From Clostridium sp. OM02-18AC (GTDB taxonomy: Bacteria > Bacillota > Clostridia > Lachnospirales > Lachnospiraceae), in assembly GCF_003481825.1 (NCBI RefSeq), contig NZ_QULW01000007.1, forward strand, positions 1 through 64,000: a stretch of DNA of 64,000 nt, in the 5' to 3' direction. The translations under genes and the position numbers were made by a program. Below are positions 42,127 through 50,301 of this stretch, piece by piece. The stretch's first letter is position 1; each line of letters begins with the position of its first letter. The notes under the pieces were generated by a model. That model was not told the origin of the DNA, made no database searches, and saw only the letters and a program-made list of their open reading frames with translations.

Positions 42127-43841
42127 AAGGATTCCTCCTGTTCGGACATTCTTTTGTATGGATTGCTGACCTGGGAAGCGGCGGTCTGTCCGCTGCTTTT
42201 GTGCTGGTCATAATCGGCCTGGCTCTTCCAGCTGCTGATACTCTGTGTATTTCCCAGGCTGTCTTTAAAATAGCTGTGTCCCAATGTAAGACATACCTGG
42301 CAGCGGCTGCTGCCGGACGCATTGAATCTGCGAATCTCTTTCTGCAGCATGGTTTCATAGTCAGAAAAAGAAATTTTTGGATCGGTAAGAATGACGGCAA
42401 ATTCATTTCCATCGGTACGGAAACATTCAATCGGTTCCGGTGAAAGTTCCCTGCAGACATTCTGGATACACTGCGCGGCACTGATGATCAGTTCATTTCC
42501 GGCACTCATGCCATAGGCCGCATTGGCTTCTTTCAGATCCTCCAGTTTCAGAAATGCCAGGAATGCATTTGCGTATTCATCAGAATGCCGTTCCAGTTTT
42601 GCAAGATAGTGTTCGAAGGCTTTTTTGTTTTTCAAGCCGGTCATCCGGTCTTCCATGGACATTTTTTCCCGGATTTCCTGTTCCATGCGGAAGCGGATAT
42701 CGTTTGTGATCTTACAGATCAGACCCCAGAACAGAAGCAGGATATACAGCATGATTCCAAACTGGAAGATGGCATCATACCAGTAGATCTTAAAGAGCCA
42801 GTATAAGATCAGAGAGATAATGCCGCCCACGCCAAGGATCGCGAATGCAATCAGACAAAGCCCGACTCCCTGGTTGTGTGTGGTCAGGTATTCGCGGCGT
42901 AACAGCAAAATCATGGTAATGACTCCGGAAAACAGCAGGATATGTGTGAGGAAAAGCATATGGATAAACGGTATGCCTGTCAAAAGGTACCAGATCCCCT
43001 GGAAAAAAGCATTGGCATAGAGGGCTGCGATCCAGAGACCGGGAAGCGGACTCCTTTTTAATGTCACAGTATTTTGTACGAAGTGAAGCATGGGAACGGA
43101 CATCAGCATGAATGCGTAAAAGGAGATGAGGCTTCCAATCGCAATTTCTTTTCCATATACATGATAAATCCCTGAGTCGGTAAAGGACCACAGAGAACAC
43201 AGGAACAGAAACAGTGCGACATCCAGAAAACGTGGTTCGTGAAAATCGTGATATTTCAGGTACAGGTAAATGGCAAGGGAAAGAATCCCAATGCCCAGCA
43301 TGCCCGCCAGGACGGCAAAGGAAAGCGCATGGTCAATCAGATGCTGTCTTGTCACTGCTGAAGTGGGACCGAAAATGGGCGCGTAAATAAACTGAGGGCT
43401 GTCTGGCATGTTTCTATAGACCAGGCAAAGCGGACTGCTTCCGGTCGTTTGTGGGAGGAAAACATCAGCCCAGAGTTTTCCCTTCATCTGGTCATTTTTC
43501 AGAAACGCATTTTCCCGGTACTGATAAAGAAGGGAGTCTCCCATGCGGATCTCAAGGCCATACTGGATGCCGCGGGCGGAAAAAAATTTCCCGGCATCGG
43601 ATCTGGTCAGTTTGTCACAATACAGCGTGAGGCTGCCGTCAGGTCCCGGTGTCAGGTTTGCCGGAAGTCTCACTTCGATGCGCTGTCCGTCCTGCAGCCG
43701 GTACCAGTCGCTCACAACGGATACCGGCGCGTTCACGGCAGGCTCTGGTTTATAAAAGCAAAATGACAGAAAGACCAGACACAGCAGCAGAAAACCAATT
43801 GCTGCGTATTCCAGTTTTTTCCATTTCGAAAGTTTATTCAT
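42123..43841 (-). CDS. Membrane sensor with a 7TM region and atypical GGDEF domain
   Basis: This 572-residue protein has a signal-anchor start, an extracytoplasmic domain (about residues 35-180), seven membrane spans (about 185-400) in the pattern of 7TM receptors with an outer ligand domain, and a GGDEF-like domain (410-540). DRMTGLKNKKAFEHYL opens the last, but the catalytic signature is FRTDGNEFAVI rather than GGDEF, so cyclase activity is doubtful. AGGAGATGGATC precedes ATG 43839-43841. It lies directly upstream of the EAL gene. A receptor that passes its state to the EAL protein is a reasonable reading. Confidence 0.8.
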   Translation of the reverse strand: MNKLSKWKKLEYAAIGFLLLCLVFLSFCFYKPEPAVNAPVSVVSDWYRLQDGQRIEVRLPANLTPGPDGSLTLYCDKLTRSDAGKFFSARGIQYGLEIRMGDSLLYQYRENAFLKNDQMKGKLWADVFLPQTTGSSPLCLVYRNMPDSPQFIYAPIFGPTSAVTRQHLIDHALSFAVLAGMLGIGILSLAIYLYLKYHDFHEPRFLDVALFLFLCSLWSFTDSGIYHVYGKEIAIGSLISFYAFMLMSVPMLHFVQNTVTLKRSPLPGLWIAALYANAFFQGIWYLLTGIPFIHMLFLTHILLFSGVITMILLLRREYLTTHNQGVGLCLIAFAILGVGGIISLILYWLFKIYWYDAIFQFGIMLYILLLFWGLICKITNDIRFRMEQEIREKMSMEDRMTGLKNKKAFEHYLAKLERHSDEYANAFLAFLKLEDLKEANAAYGMSAGNELIISAAQCIQNVCRELSPEPIECFRTDGNEFAVILTDPKISFSDYETMLQKEIRRFNASGSSRCQVCLTLGHSYFKDSLGNTQSISSWKSQADYDQHKSSGQTAASQVSNPYKRMSEQEESL

Positions 43842-43951
43842 GATCCATCTCCTAATGTAGAATGCAGGTATAGAATTTTGCCTAATAGTCTTATTATATC
43901 GTACAGAGTGTTTGGATGACAAGATTAGATGGCAAAAATGAGAATCTTCGC

Positions 43952-43980
43952 TTTACAAACCGTGGAAAATACAGTAAAAT
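43952..43980 (+). promoter_or_regulatory. Sigma-A promoter of the antiporter gene
   Basis: TTTACA (43952-43957), a 17-base spacer and TAAAAT (43975-43980) would start transcription near 43987, exactly at the first base of the fluoride riboswitch stem. Confidence 0.65.
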
Positions 43981-43984
43981 AGCG

Positions 43985-44077
43985 ACTGGGAATGAAGTTC
44001 TCCCGTGGGAAACCAAAACCGCTGAAATAAGGCTGATGACTTCTGTGAGAAAATCACAGGGGTCACCAGCTTTTTTT
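43985..44077 (+). promoter_or_regulatory. Fluoride riboswitch (crcB motif) with terminator
   Basis: The conserved parts of the fluoride aptamer are present in order: stem GGGAATGAAGTTCTCCC (43988-44004), the AACCGCT block (44017-44023), and GGCTGATGACTTCT (44031-44044). The loop bases GAAGT (43994-43998) can pair with ACTTC (44039-44043) as the required pseudoknot. The GCTGATGAC strand is also the left arm of a terminator, GCTGATGAC...GTCACCAGC with an inner CTGTGA/TCACAG stem and a run of seven T at 44071-44077. Fluoride binding would therefore prevent termination and turn the antiporter on. Confidence 0.88.
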
Positions 44078-44082
44078 GCATT

Positions 44083-44124
44083 GCATATCGAGGAGTCACC
44101 AGTGGCGCGTCCGATGATTTCGCG
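44083..44124 (+). repeat. Dispersed 38-bp repeat, copy 1
   Basis: Bases 44083-44120 match 53803-53840 at 31 of 38 positions, with the common centre CACCAGTGGC. Both copies follow a hairpin terminator by a few bases. This one lies between the riboswitch terminator and the ribosome site of the antiporter gene. The role is unknown. Confidence 0.5.
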
Positions 44125-44144
44125 TACAATAAGGAGGAAAAAAT

Positions 44145-45353
44145 ATGTTAACATCACTATCATTCATTTTTCTGGCAGGTCTGGCCATGGCGGCGATCTG
44201 TGCACGTATGAAACTGCCGCGCATCATCGGTATGCTTCTGACCGGTATTGTGCTTGGGCCGTATGTGCTGGATCTGCTGGATCCGTCCATTTTGTCTATT
44301 TCATCCGAGCTGCGTCAGATGGCACTGATCATCATTCTGGTGAAAGCCGGATTATCCCTGAACCTGGCAGATTTAAAGAAAGTGGGGCGCCCAGCCGTGA
44401 TGATGGCGTGTGTTCCGGCAAGCTTTGAGCTTCTTGGGTATGTATTGTTTGCGCCTGTGATCCTTGGTGTGAACCGGATCGAGGCCGCTGTTATGGGTGC
44501 TGTTCTGGCAGCTGTTTCCCCAGCTGTTGTTGTGCCGCGCATGGTGAAGCTGATCGAAACCGGATACGGTACGAAAAAGAGTATTCCGCAGATGGTCCTG
44601 GCAGGCGCATCCTGCGATGATATTTTTGTCATTGTCCTGTTTTCTACGTTTTCCGGGATGGCACAGGGCGGGAGTGCCAGACTGATGGATTTTGTCAATA
44701 TTCCAGTGTCCATCATCAGCGGCGTGATCGTTGGCACCGTAGCTGGCTGGCTGCTGAGCCTGTTCTTTGAGACAGCCTATGCGAAGAAACATTATGTCCG
44801 CAACAGCATGAAGGTGATCATTGTGCTCGGAATCTCGTTCCTTCTCATGTCCGTGGAAACTTGGCTGAAACCATATATTTCGGTATCCGGTCTTCTGTCT
44901 GTAGTCAGCATGGCCTGTGTGCTGAAGCTGCGCAGCATCAAAGAAGTCTCCGGGCGTCTGTCTGAAAAGTTTGGAAAGCTGTGGCTGGCAGCAGAGGTGC
45001 TTTTGTTTGTGCTGGTGGGCGCGGCAGTGGATATCCGCTACACCGTGGGAGCCGGGCTGGCTGCCGTTGTCATGATCGCGGTTGCTCTGCTTTTCCGCAC
45101 GGTTGGCGTGCTGCTCTGCCTGGTCAAGACGACCCTGAACTGGAAAGAGCGCCTGTTCTGCGTGATCGCCTATCTGCCGAAAGCAACCGTGCAGGCTGCG
45201 ATCGGTTCCGTGCCGATGGCAATGGGACTGCCATGCGGACAGATCATTTTGTCGGTGGCGGTTATGGCAATCCTCATTACAGCACCGCTCGGGGCGCTTG
45301 GCATGGATGCGAGTTTTGAGAAGCTGTTGGAAGAAAGAGGAGAATGGGGTTAG
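44145..45353 (+). CDS. Cation/proton antiporter (CPA2-like), fluoride-responsive
   Basis: This 402-residue membrane protein is a monovalent cation:proton antiporter with about 12 spans. It opens with LTSLSFIFLAGLAMAAICAR, has LPRIIGMLLTGIVLGPYVLD near residue 24, the substrate-site segment VLAGASCDDIFVIVLFSTFS near 160 containing the paired Asp residues, and a second repeat with CVIAYLPKATVQAAIGSVPM near 345. AATAAGGAGGAAAAAAT precedes ATG. The fluoride riboswitch in its leader indicates a role in fluoride stress; antiporters are known among genes under this switch. Whether it moves fluoride itself or restores Na+/H+ balance is open. Confidence 0.87.
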   Translation: MLTSLSFIFLAGLAMAAICARMKLPRIIGMLLTGIVLGPYVLDLLDPSILSISSELRQMALIIILVKAGLSLNLADLKKVGRPAVMMACVPASFELLGYVLFAPVILGVNRIEAAVMGAVLAAVSPAVVVPRMVKLIETGYGTKKSIPQMVLAGASCDDIFVIVLFSTFSGMAQGGSARLMDFVNIPVSIISGVIVGTVAGWLLSLFFETAYAKKHYVRNSMKVIIVLGISFLLMSVETWLKPYISVSGLLSVVSMACVLKLRSIKEVSGRLSEKFGKLWLAAEVLLFVLVGAAVDIRYTVGAGLAAVVMIAVALLFRTVGVLLCLVKTTLNWKERLFCVIAYLPKATVQAAIGSVPMAMGLPCGQIILSVAVMAILITAPLGALGMDASFEKLLEERGEWG

Positions 45354-45369
45354 AGAGGGGAGGGATTTT

Positions 45370-45768
45370 ATGGCAGAACAGGAGAAGCTGGAACAAGGCA
45401 AAGAAGAACCACGTGCGCTGACGCTGGAAGAAAAATGGCAGATGGACGAAGAAATGCAGGCAGATGGCAGCAGCAATTACCAGGTGTTTACGCCGCAGTG
45501 TAGAAGCTGTCAGTTTGCGAAAAAAGGGGCACTGGAAGAGTGCCGGAAGTACTACACAATTTCATGGAAAATCCTGACTGTGCAGGAAGCATGTCCGTAT
45601 TACCAGAGTCAGGAAGATCAGAAGCAGCTCAGATATGTAAGAATCGGAGAGAAAAAAGAAATTTTGCAATATAAATTTTTGCCAGAGGAGGCCATTCGTC
45701 AGGTGGGAAAAATCCCGGCACTGGCAATATGGGCTTATCAGGAAGATGATCAGAAATGTGAAAATTGA
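45370..45768 (+). CDS. Hypothetical cysteine-motif protein
   Basis: This 132-residue protein has an acidic N-terminal helix (EKLEQGKEEPRALTLEEKWQ) and a cysteine-bearing core: CRSCQFAKKGALEECRKYYT followed by CPYY, giving C-x2-C-x10-C and a later C, a possible small metal site. The C-terminal part is basic and aromatic. GAGAGGGGAGGGATTTT stands before ATG 45370, 16 bases after the antiporter stop, so it should be co-transcribed and thus fluoride-induced. I do not recognise the family. Confidence 0.65.
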   Translation: MAEQEKLEQGKEEPRALTLEEKWQMDEEMQADGSSNYQVFTPQCRSCQFAKKGALEECRKYYTISWKILTVQEACPYYQSQEDQKQLRYVRIGEKKEILQYKFLPEEAIRQVGKIPALAIWAYQEDDQKCEN

Positions 45769-45775
45769 GCGTTGA

Positions 45776-45925
45776 ACGATTGAAATATCGAGCGGAAAGA
45801 TAGAGAACTGTCTTAAGAAACATAAGATAGATGCATCAAACTACGGAAAATATTATGATACCAAGACAAGAAAACCGGTAGAGATTGAGGTACTGGTTCC
45901 GGTGCTTCCGGTGGATGTCCGATGA
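45776..45925 (+). pseudogene. Short C-terminal protein remnant
   Basis: A frame without a start reads IENCLKKHKIDASNYGKYYD and TKTRKPVEIEVLVPVLPVDV before TGA 45923-45925. The ending V-E-I-E-V-L-V-P-V resembles the last strand of effector-binding (GyrI-like) domains, though this is weak. It is most simply the 3' scrap of a lost gene. Confidence 0.35.
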
Positions 45926-46014
45926 TACCTGCAAAGACGCTGTTGGTGATTGGGGAATCGTCATGTATGCTTCCGACGTGTTTCTGAAATTTCCATAAAT
46001 AATTTTCTGATCTA

Positions 46015-46043
46015 CTGACAATAGAACAAAAATCTGCTATATT
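46015..46043 (+). promoter_or_regulatory. Sigma-A promoter of the carbonic anhydrase gene
   Basis: CTGACA (46015-46020), 17 bases and TATATT (46038-46043) lie 84 bases before the start codon. The rest of 45926-46126 shows no gene or RNA structure that I recognise. Confidence 0.6.
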
Positions 46044-46126
46044 GATGCATGCAGGCAATTGGTACAGAGAAAAATTTCACGGACATGGCAGCCTGCAGAT
46101 ATCCCACAGAAAGAGAGTGATAACCT

Positions 46127-46672
46127 ATGATAGATGAAATTATGGAATACAACCGGAAATTTGTGGAGAATAAGGGCTATGAGCCGTATTTAACCAGCAA
46201 ATACCCGGACAAAAAACTGGCAATCTTAACCTGTATGGATACCCGTCTCTTAGAACTTCTTCCGGCTGCGCTTGGCATCAAAAATGGCGATGCCAAGATC
46301 ATCAAGAATGCCGGTGGTGTGATCGTGCATCCTTATGGCAGCGTGGTGCGAAGCCTGTTGGTCGGCATTCTGGAACTAGGTGTGGAAGAGGTTATGGTCA
46401 TTGGTCATACTGACTGCGGCGTGCAGGGCATGGATGGAAACGAGATGCTGGAGAAGCTGGTGGAGCGCGGTATTGACCAGCAGCACATTGATATTGTGCG
46501 TCACAGTGGCGTGGATCTGGAACGCTGGCTGGGCGGCTTTGAGTCCGTGGAGATTTCGGTTCATGAGACCGTGTGCCGCTTAAAAGAGCATCCGCTGATG
46601 CCGAAAGATGTGCGGATCAACGGATTTATCATGGATTCTGCAACCGGAGAGCTGAGAAGAGTCGAAGGATAA
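46127..46672 (+). CDS. Beta-class carbonic anhydrase
   Basis: This 181-residue enzyme interconverts CO2 and bicarbonate. Zinc and catalytic residues are visible in LTCMDTRLLELLPAALGIKN near residue 38 (Cys and the Asp-Arg dyad) and in VIGHTDCGVQGM near 93 (His and Cys). Its small size and compact sequence match the clade found in many Firmicutes. The ribosome site is weak (AAAGAGAGTGATAACCT). It stands alone between a promoter and a strong terminator. Confidence 0.92.
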   Translation: MIDEIMEYNRKFVENKGYEPYLTSKYPDKKLAILTCMDTRLLELLPAALGIKNGDAKIIKNAGGVIVHPYGSVVRSLLVGILELGVEEVMVIGHTDCGVQGMDGNEMLEKLVERGIDQQHIDIVRHSGVDLERWLGGFESVEISVHETVCRLKEHPLMPKDVRINGFIMDSATGELRRVEG

Positions 46673-46703
46673 GAACAGAAGCGATATTGCATAGGAAATA
46701 CCC

Positions 46704-46762
46704 AAGGGGCGAATGTCCCGTGCCCGCCGTAAATGGTGGATGCGGAACGTTCGCCCCTTGTT
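46704..46762 (+). terminator. Terminator after the carbonic anhydrase gene
   Basis: AAGGGGCGAA pairs with TTCGCCCCTT, with further pairing inside (GCCCGCC region), followed by GTTTG. It sits between convergent genes (next minus gene ends at 46790). The T-tract is short. Confidence 0.75.
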
Positions 46763-46789
46763 TGTTATCGTGCGATATGGTTATATCAT

Positions 46790-47809
46790 TTAGCGCATCA
46801 CATTAGTCTCTCCGGTTTTCATAATGCGGAGAATTTCATCTTCACTGACCAGATTAAAGTCGTGCTGGATCATCAGTTTCATGACGCTGGCGGTGATGGA
46901 AAAGTCGATCAGCTTCTGTGGGGAAAACTGGTGGACGAGTCCATGGATCAGGGCACCGGCAAAAGCATCCCCTGCGCCGACGGCTTCGAAGCTGTGTACG
47001 GTGTGGATGGGACTTTCGTAAAAATGTCCGTCCTTTAAATAGATGCCCATCCAGTCTCCATCCTCAGTGGTTTTCAAATTGCGCAGAACACTGGCAACGG
47101 CGCTGCAGTTTGGGTAAAGCTCTTGAATCTGTTTCATTCCCTGGCGGTAAGTTTCAATCTGGTCGATGCCGTGTGCCATGTCACCGTCGAATGCGTGGAT
47201 GCCGAGAGTCGCTTCGAAATCTTCATCGTTGGCGATACAAAGGTCTACATACTGCATCAGTTCTTTCATGACGGACTGGGCTTTTTCGCGGGACCACATT
47301 TTCGCGCGGTAATTTAAGTCGCAGATGACGGTAATGCCATGTGTGTGGCAGTATTTCAGTGCGTCGCGTACAGCCTGTTCTACAGAATCGCTGATGGCAG
47401 GTGTGACACCGGAAAAGAAGAAAATGTCCACACCGGAAAGCAGGGTTTTCCAGTCAAACTCGTTGGCATCAGCTTCGGCCAGGGCGCTTCCGGCGCGGTC
47501 GTAGAGGACGCTTGTCGGACGGATATCGCTTCCCTTTTCAAAGTAATAAATACCAAGTCTCGGACCGCCGCGCAGAATGCGGGAGGTATCGACCCCGTAG
47601 CGCCGAAGCTCGTTAAATGCAGCATCGCCTACCGGATTTTTCGGAAGCTTGCTGACAAAGGCTGCGTCATCCCCAAGGGTGGCAAGTGATACGGCGACAT
47701 TGGATTCCGCGCCGCCGTAACTGGCCTCAAACCCGTCTGTTTGCACGATCCGAAGGTGGTCAGGTGTTTTTAAACGGAGCATGATTTCTCCGAAGGTAAG
47801 TATTTTCAT
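46790..47809 (-). CDS. kdgK: PfkB-family sugar kinase, KDG kinase type
   Basis: This 339-residue carbohydrate kinase most resembles 2-dehydro-3-deoxygluconate kinase, which phosphorylates KDG from uronate breakdown. Motifs are GEIMLRLKTPDHLRIVQT near residue 7, the sugar-site YGGAESNVAVSLATLGDDAA near 30, FSGVTPAIS near 125, and the ATP/catalytic signature HSFEAVGAGDAFAGALIHGL near 275 with the catalytic Asp. AAGGACGACTTTTCC precedes ATG 47807-47809; the upstream ATG at 47839 has no ribosome site. No KDPG aldolase is adjacent, so fructose or another keto-sugar is an alternative substrate. Confidence 0.82.
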   Translation of the reverse strand: MKILTFGEIMLRLKTPDHLRIVQTDGFEASYGGAESNVAVSLATLGDDAAFVSKLPKNPVGDAAFNELRRYGVDTSRILRGGPRLGIYYFEKGSDIRPTSVLYDRAGSALAEADANEFDWKTLLSGVDIFFFSGVTPAISDSVEQAVRDALKYCHTHGITVICDLNYRAKMWSREKAQSVMKELMQYVDLCIANDEDFEATLGIHAFDGDMAHGIDQIETYRQGMKQIQELYPNCSAVASVLRNLKTTEDGDWMGIYLKDGHFYESPIHTVHSFEAVGAGDAFAGALIHGLVHQFSPQKLIDFSITASVMKLMIQHDFNLVSEDEILRIMKTGETNVMR

Positions 47810-48021
47810 GGAAAAGTCGTCCTTTCGATATGATTGCATTCATTATACCACGCTTTTTGTTGGATGGAATGTATTTTGTGGCTGAAAGAGGGGAAAAGCT
47901 GTGGTAGAATGTTATTGTATACGGTTAGGAATTTTCAGAACTAAATTTATGCAGTGAAAGGCATGAGCCGCGAGAAACAGGAAATGAAACCGGCATATCG
48001 TGTACAGAAAGAGGATTCAGT

Positions 48022-48609
48022 ATGGACGAACGTTTACAGAAGCAGATTGACTTTATTTTGGAAATCGATAAAGAAAAAAATATTTTCCGCCAGACGCACC
48101 TGACGGGACACGGGCGCAATGAGAACGATGCGGAGCATGCCTGGCACATGGCGATCATGGCATATCTTTTGCGGGAATATTCCAACGAAAAGATCGATGT
48201 GGCACGGGTTATGCTCATGTGCCTGATCCATGATGTGGTGGAGATCGATGCGGGAGACACCTACGCCTACGATGCGGAAGGCTTGAAAACCCAGAAAGCA
48301 AGGGAAGAAGCAGCAAAGGAACGCATTTATTCCCTTCTTCCGGAAGATCAGAAAGAGAAGCTGGTGGAAATCTTCGATGAATTTGAGGAACGCAAGACTC
48401 CGGAAGCAAAATTTGCGCGGGCACTGGATAACCTGCAGCCGCTTTTATTGAACAACAGCAATGATGGCGGAGACTGGAAGCGCCACGATGTTACGGCCAA
48501 GCAGGTTTACGGAAGACAGTCCCGTACCCGCGAAGGATCAGAGAAGCTGTTCGAGATCACGGACCAGATCCTGAAAGAGAATATTGCGAAGGGGAATATT
48601 AAAGAGTAA
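48022..48609 (+). CDS. HD-domain hydrolase, YfbR-like
   Basis: This 195-residue protein has an HD phosphohydrolase fold: ENDAEHAWHMAIMAYLLREY near residue 35 gives the first His, LIHDVVEIDAGDTYAYD near 72 the His-Asp pair and FARALDNLQPLLLNNSNDGG near 135 the last Asp. Related proteins remove phosphate from deoxynucleoside monophosphates. AGAAAGAGGATTCAGT precedes ATG. It stands alone. Substrate is by analogy only. Confidence 0.82.
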   Translation: MDERLQKQIDFILEIDKEKNIFRQTHLTGHGRNENDAEHAWHMAIMAYLLREYSNEKIDVARVMLMCLIHDVVEIDAGDTYAYDAEGLKTQKAREEAAKERIYSLLPEDQKEKLVEIFDEFEERKTPEAKFARALDNLQPLLLNNSNDGGDWKRHDVTAKQVYGRQSRTREGSEKLFEITDQILKENIAKGNIKE

Positions 48610-48660
48610 TGTGGCAGTCCGTTAAGCATCTACATGAGTTTTTGGAAGGGGAACTAAGAA

Positions 48661-49642
48661 ATGGGAATTTATTTTAATCCTGATAACGATAGCTTCAAAA
48701 AGGATAAAAATAGTGAATTATACCTCGATAAAACCGGTTTGCTGGAACATCTGAACCGGGTTATCTGCACAAATGCCAACTGTATCAGTGTCAGTCATGC
48801 AAGAAGATTTGGTAAATCCCATGCCGCCGGAATGATAGATGCATACTATAGCCGTGGCTGCGATTCATCAGAACTTTTTGAAAATACGGAAATAGCAACA
48901 AAGCCCGGATATCTTGAACACATGAATCAGTATCATGTGATTCACATCGATGTTTCATCATTTTGGGATGTCTATAAGGATAATGTAATAGAAAAAATCC
49001 AGGAGTATATCTGCGACGAGCTGAAGCAGGTATATGGCGATTCCATCGACTATACAAAAATGCTAAGTGTTATACTTCTGTCCATCTATAAACTTACCGG
49101 TATTCCATTTGTTATCATTATGGACGAATGGGACTGTGTGATCAGAAATGGGGGAAACTCAGAACTGGTTCACAATTATCTGCAGTTTTTACATTTATTG
49201 TTTAAAAGTGAAGAGTCAAAGGCGTTTCTGGCATTGGCGTATATCACAGGTATTTTACCTATAAAAAAATAAAAGATGAGTCCGCACTCAATAATTTCCG
49301 GGAATTTACCATGCTGAAATCCCGGCAGCTTACGAGGTATTTTGGCTTTACGGAAGAAGAAGTAAAAGGTCTGTGTGACTCATCTGGCATTGCAAACCGG
49401 TTCATGGAGTGAAGTTGCAAAAATTCATTCCAAGAGCAAATGCCGGGGGAAGACCTGCTTTTGTTGTGGAATTGAAATATAATGAGTCAGCTGATTCAGC
49501 AATCCGGCAAATTAAAGACCGACGATACAGTGGAATATTACAGGGATACGGAGATAAAATTTTGCTTGTAGGAATCAACTATAACGAAGATCCTAAAAAT
49601 AAGAAAAAGCATACGTGTATCATAGAGAGTGTTCATTTATAA
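48661..49642 (+). pseudogene. AAA-ATPase-like gene (DUF1703 type) with internal deletion
   Basis: The first frame (48661-49272) gives the N-terminal part of the AAA-ATPase-like/PD-(D/E)XK family: YFNPDNDSFKKDKNSELYLD, then VSHARRFGKSHAAGMI where the P-loop Arg-Arg-F-G-K-S/T stands, and FVIIMDEWDCVIR as Walker B. It stops at 49270-49272 within GILPIKK. Sequence of the next domain follows in other frames (ALNNFREFTMLKSRQLTRYF, FGFTEEEVKGLCD), and a frame from 49409 carries the end of the nuclease-like domain, GRPAFVVELKYNESADSAIR to CIIESVHL. About 200 residues of the usual middle are missing. The stop TAA 49640-49642 is part of palindromic element D. Confidence 0.8.
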
Positions 49643-49723
49643 CAATTTAAGTATATGACAAGGACCGTGTGAGTTGCCGAAAGGCAACTCACACGGTCCT
49701 ATTAAAGTCAAATGGATTGTTAT
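49639..49723 (+). repeat. 85-bp palindromic element, copy D
   Basis: The core stem-loop is at 49661-49700. The stem reads AGGACCGTG...CACGGTCCT where copies A-C have AGGGCCGTG...CACGGCCCT, so the G-to-A change is matched by C-to-T on the other arm. The left end (ATAACAATTT) supplies the stop of the ATPase pseudogene and the right end supplies the stop TAA of the L25 gene (49720-49722). Confidence 0.92.
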
Positions 49724-50301
49724 TTCGTTGCAGGTGCTTCTTCCTCAGCATCCTCTTCAACCTTCGCATATTCACCAACATGGAACAACTGGGAATCGGC
49801 AGTGGTGACTACGGTAACACCCTTTTCCTCCAGCTTCAGGTCTTTGACATACAACGTCTTGGTTCCCTGCGGAAGCTTTGCCAGATCGATCTCAATCGGG
49901 TCAAGCAGATGTGCCGGGTCTGCTTTGTAATGAATCTCGGTGATCTCCGGTTCGAAGACACCCTGAACGACTTCTTCATTTACAAAGGTGACCGGAACGG
50001 TTGCGGATACAACTTCACCTGCGACCAGTGCCTGGAAATCCAGTGCCAGGATCTTCTTGCTCAGTGGATCATAATCAATATTTTTTACCAGGGCATCGAC
50101 CTTTTCACCTGCGATATCCAGCATGGTCTGTGCACCTTCTTTGGCTTTTTTAATGAAGCTTAAAGCATCCTTTTCTGCGTATTTCAGAGCTACATTTTCT
50201 TTCATCTCACGACCATATAAAACGCCGGTGGTGTAGCCTTCTCTTCTTAATTTTTTTGCCTTTACCTCAGGGTCTCTTTTTTCAGCTGCTAATGTCATCA
50301 T
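49720..50301 (-). CDS. rplY: 50S ribosomal protein L25/general stress protein Ctc
   Basis: This 193-residue protein binds 5S rRNA. It has the L25 N-terminal domain (residues 5-95, AAEKRDPEVKAKKLRREGYT then TGVLYG) and the C-terminal beta domain (95-185) of the longer Ctc/TL5 form, ending in an acidic EEDAEEEAPATK tail. TAGGAGGCAGATTATT places the start at ATG 50299-50301; the longer frame to 50361 lacks a ribosome site. Ctc-type proteins are often stress-induced in Firmicutes. The gene is monocistronic and ends inside element D. Confidence 0.92.
   Translation of the reverse strand: MMTLAAEKRDPEVKAKKLRREGYTTGVLYGREMKENVALKYAEKDALSFIKKAKEGAQTMLDIAGEKVDALVKNIDYDPLSKKILALDFQALVAGEVVSATVPVTFVNEEVVQGVFEPEITEIHYKADPAHLLDPIEIDLAKLPQGTKTLYVKDLKLEEKGVTVVTTADSQLFHVGEYAKVEEDAEEEAPATK

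Noticed and set aside
41386..42213. A 275-codon plus-strand frame opposite the EAL gene
   Set aside because: Antisense to a clear EAL/GGDEF gene, with no recognisable domain or ribosome site.
44373..45476. A 367-codon minus-strand open frame opposite the antiporter gene
   Set aside because: It lies fully antisense to a well-supported membrane protein gene, has a His/Gln/Arg-rich composition and no ribosome site; a frame shadow.
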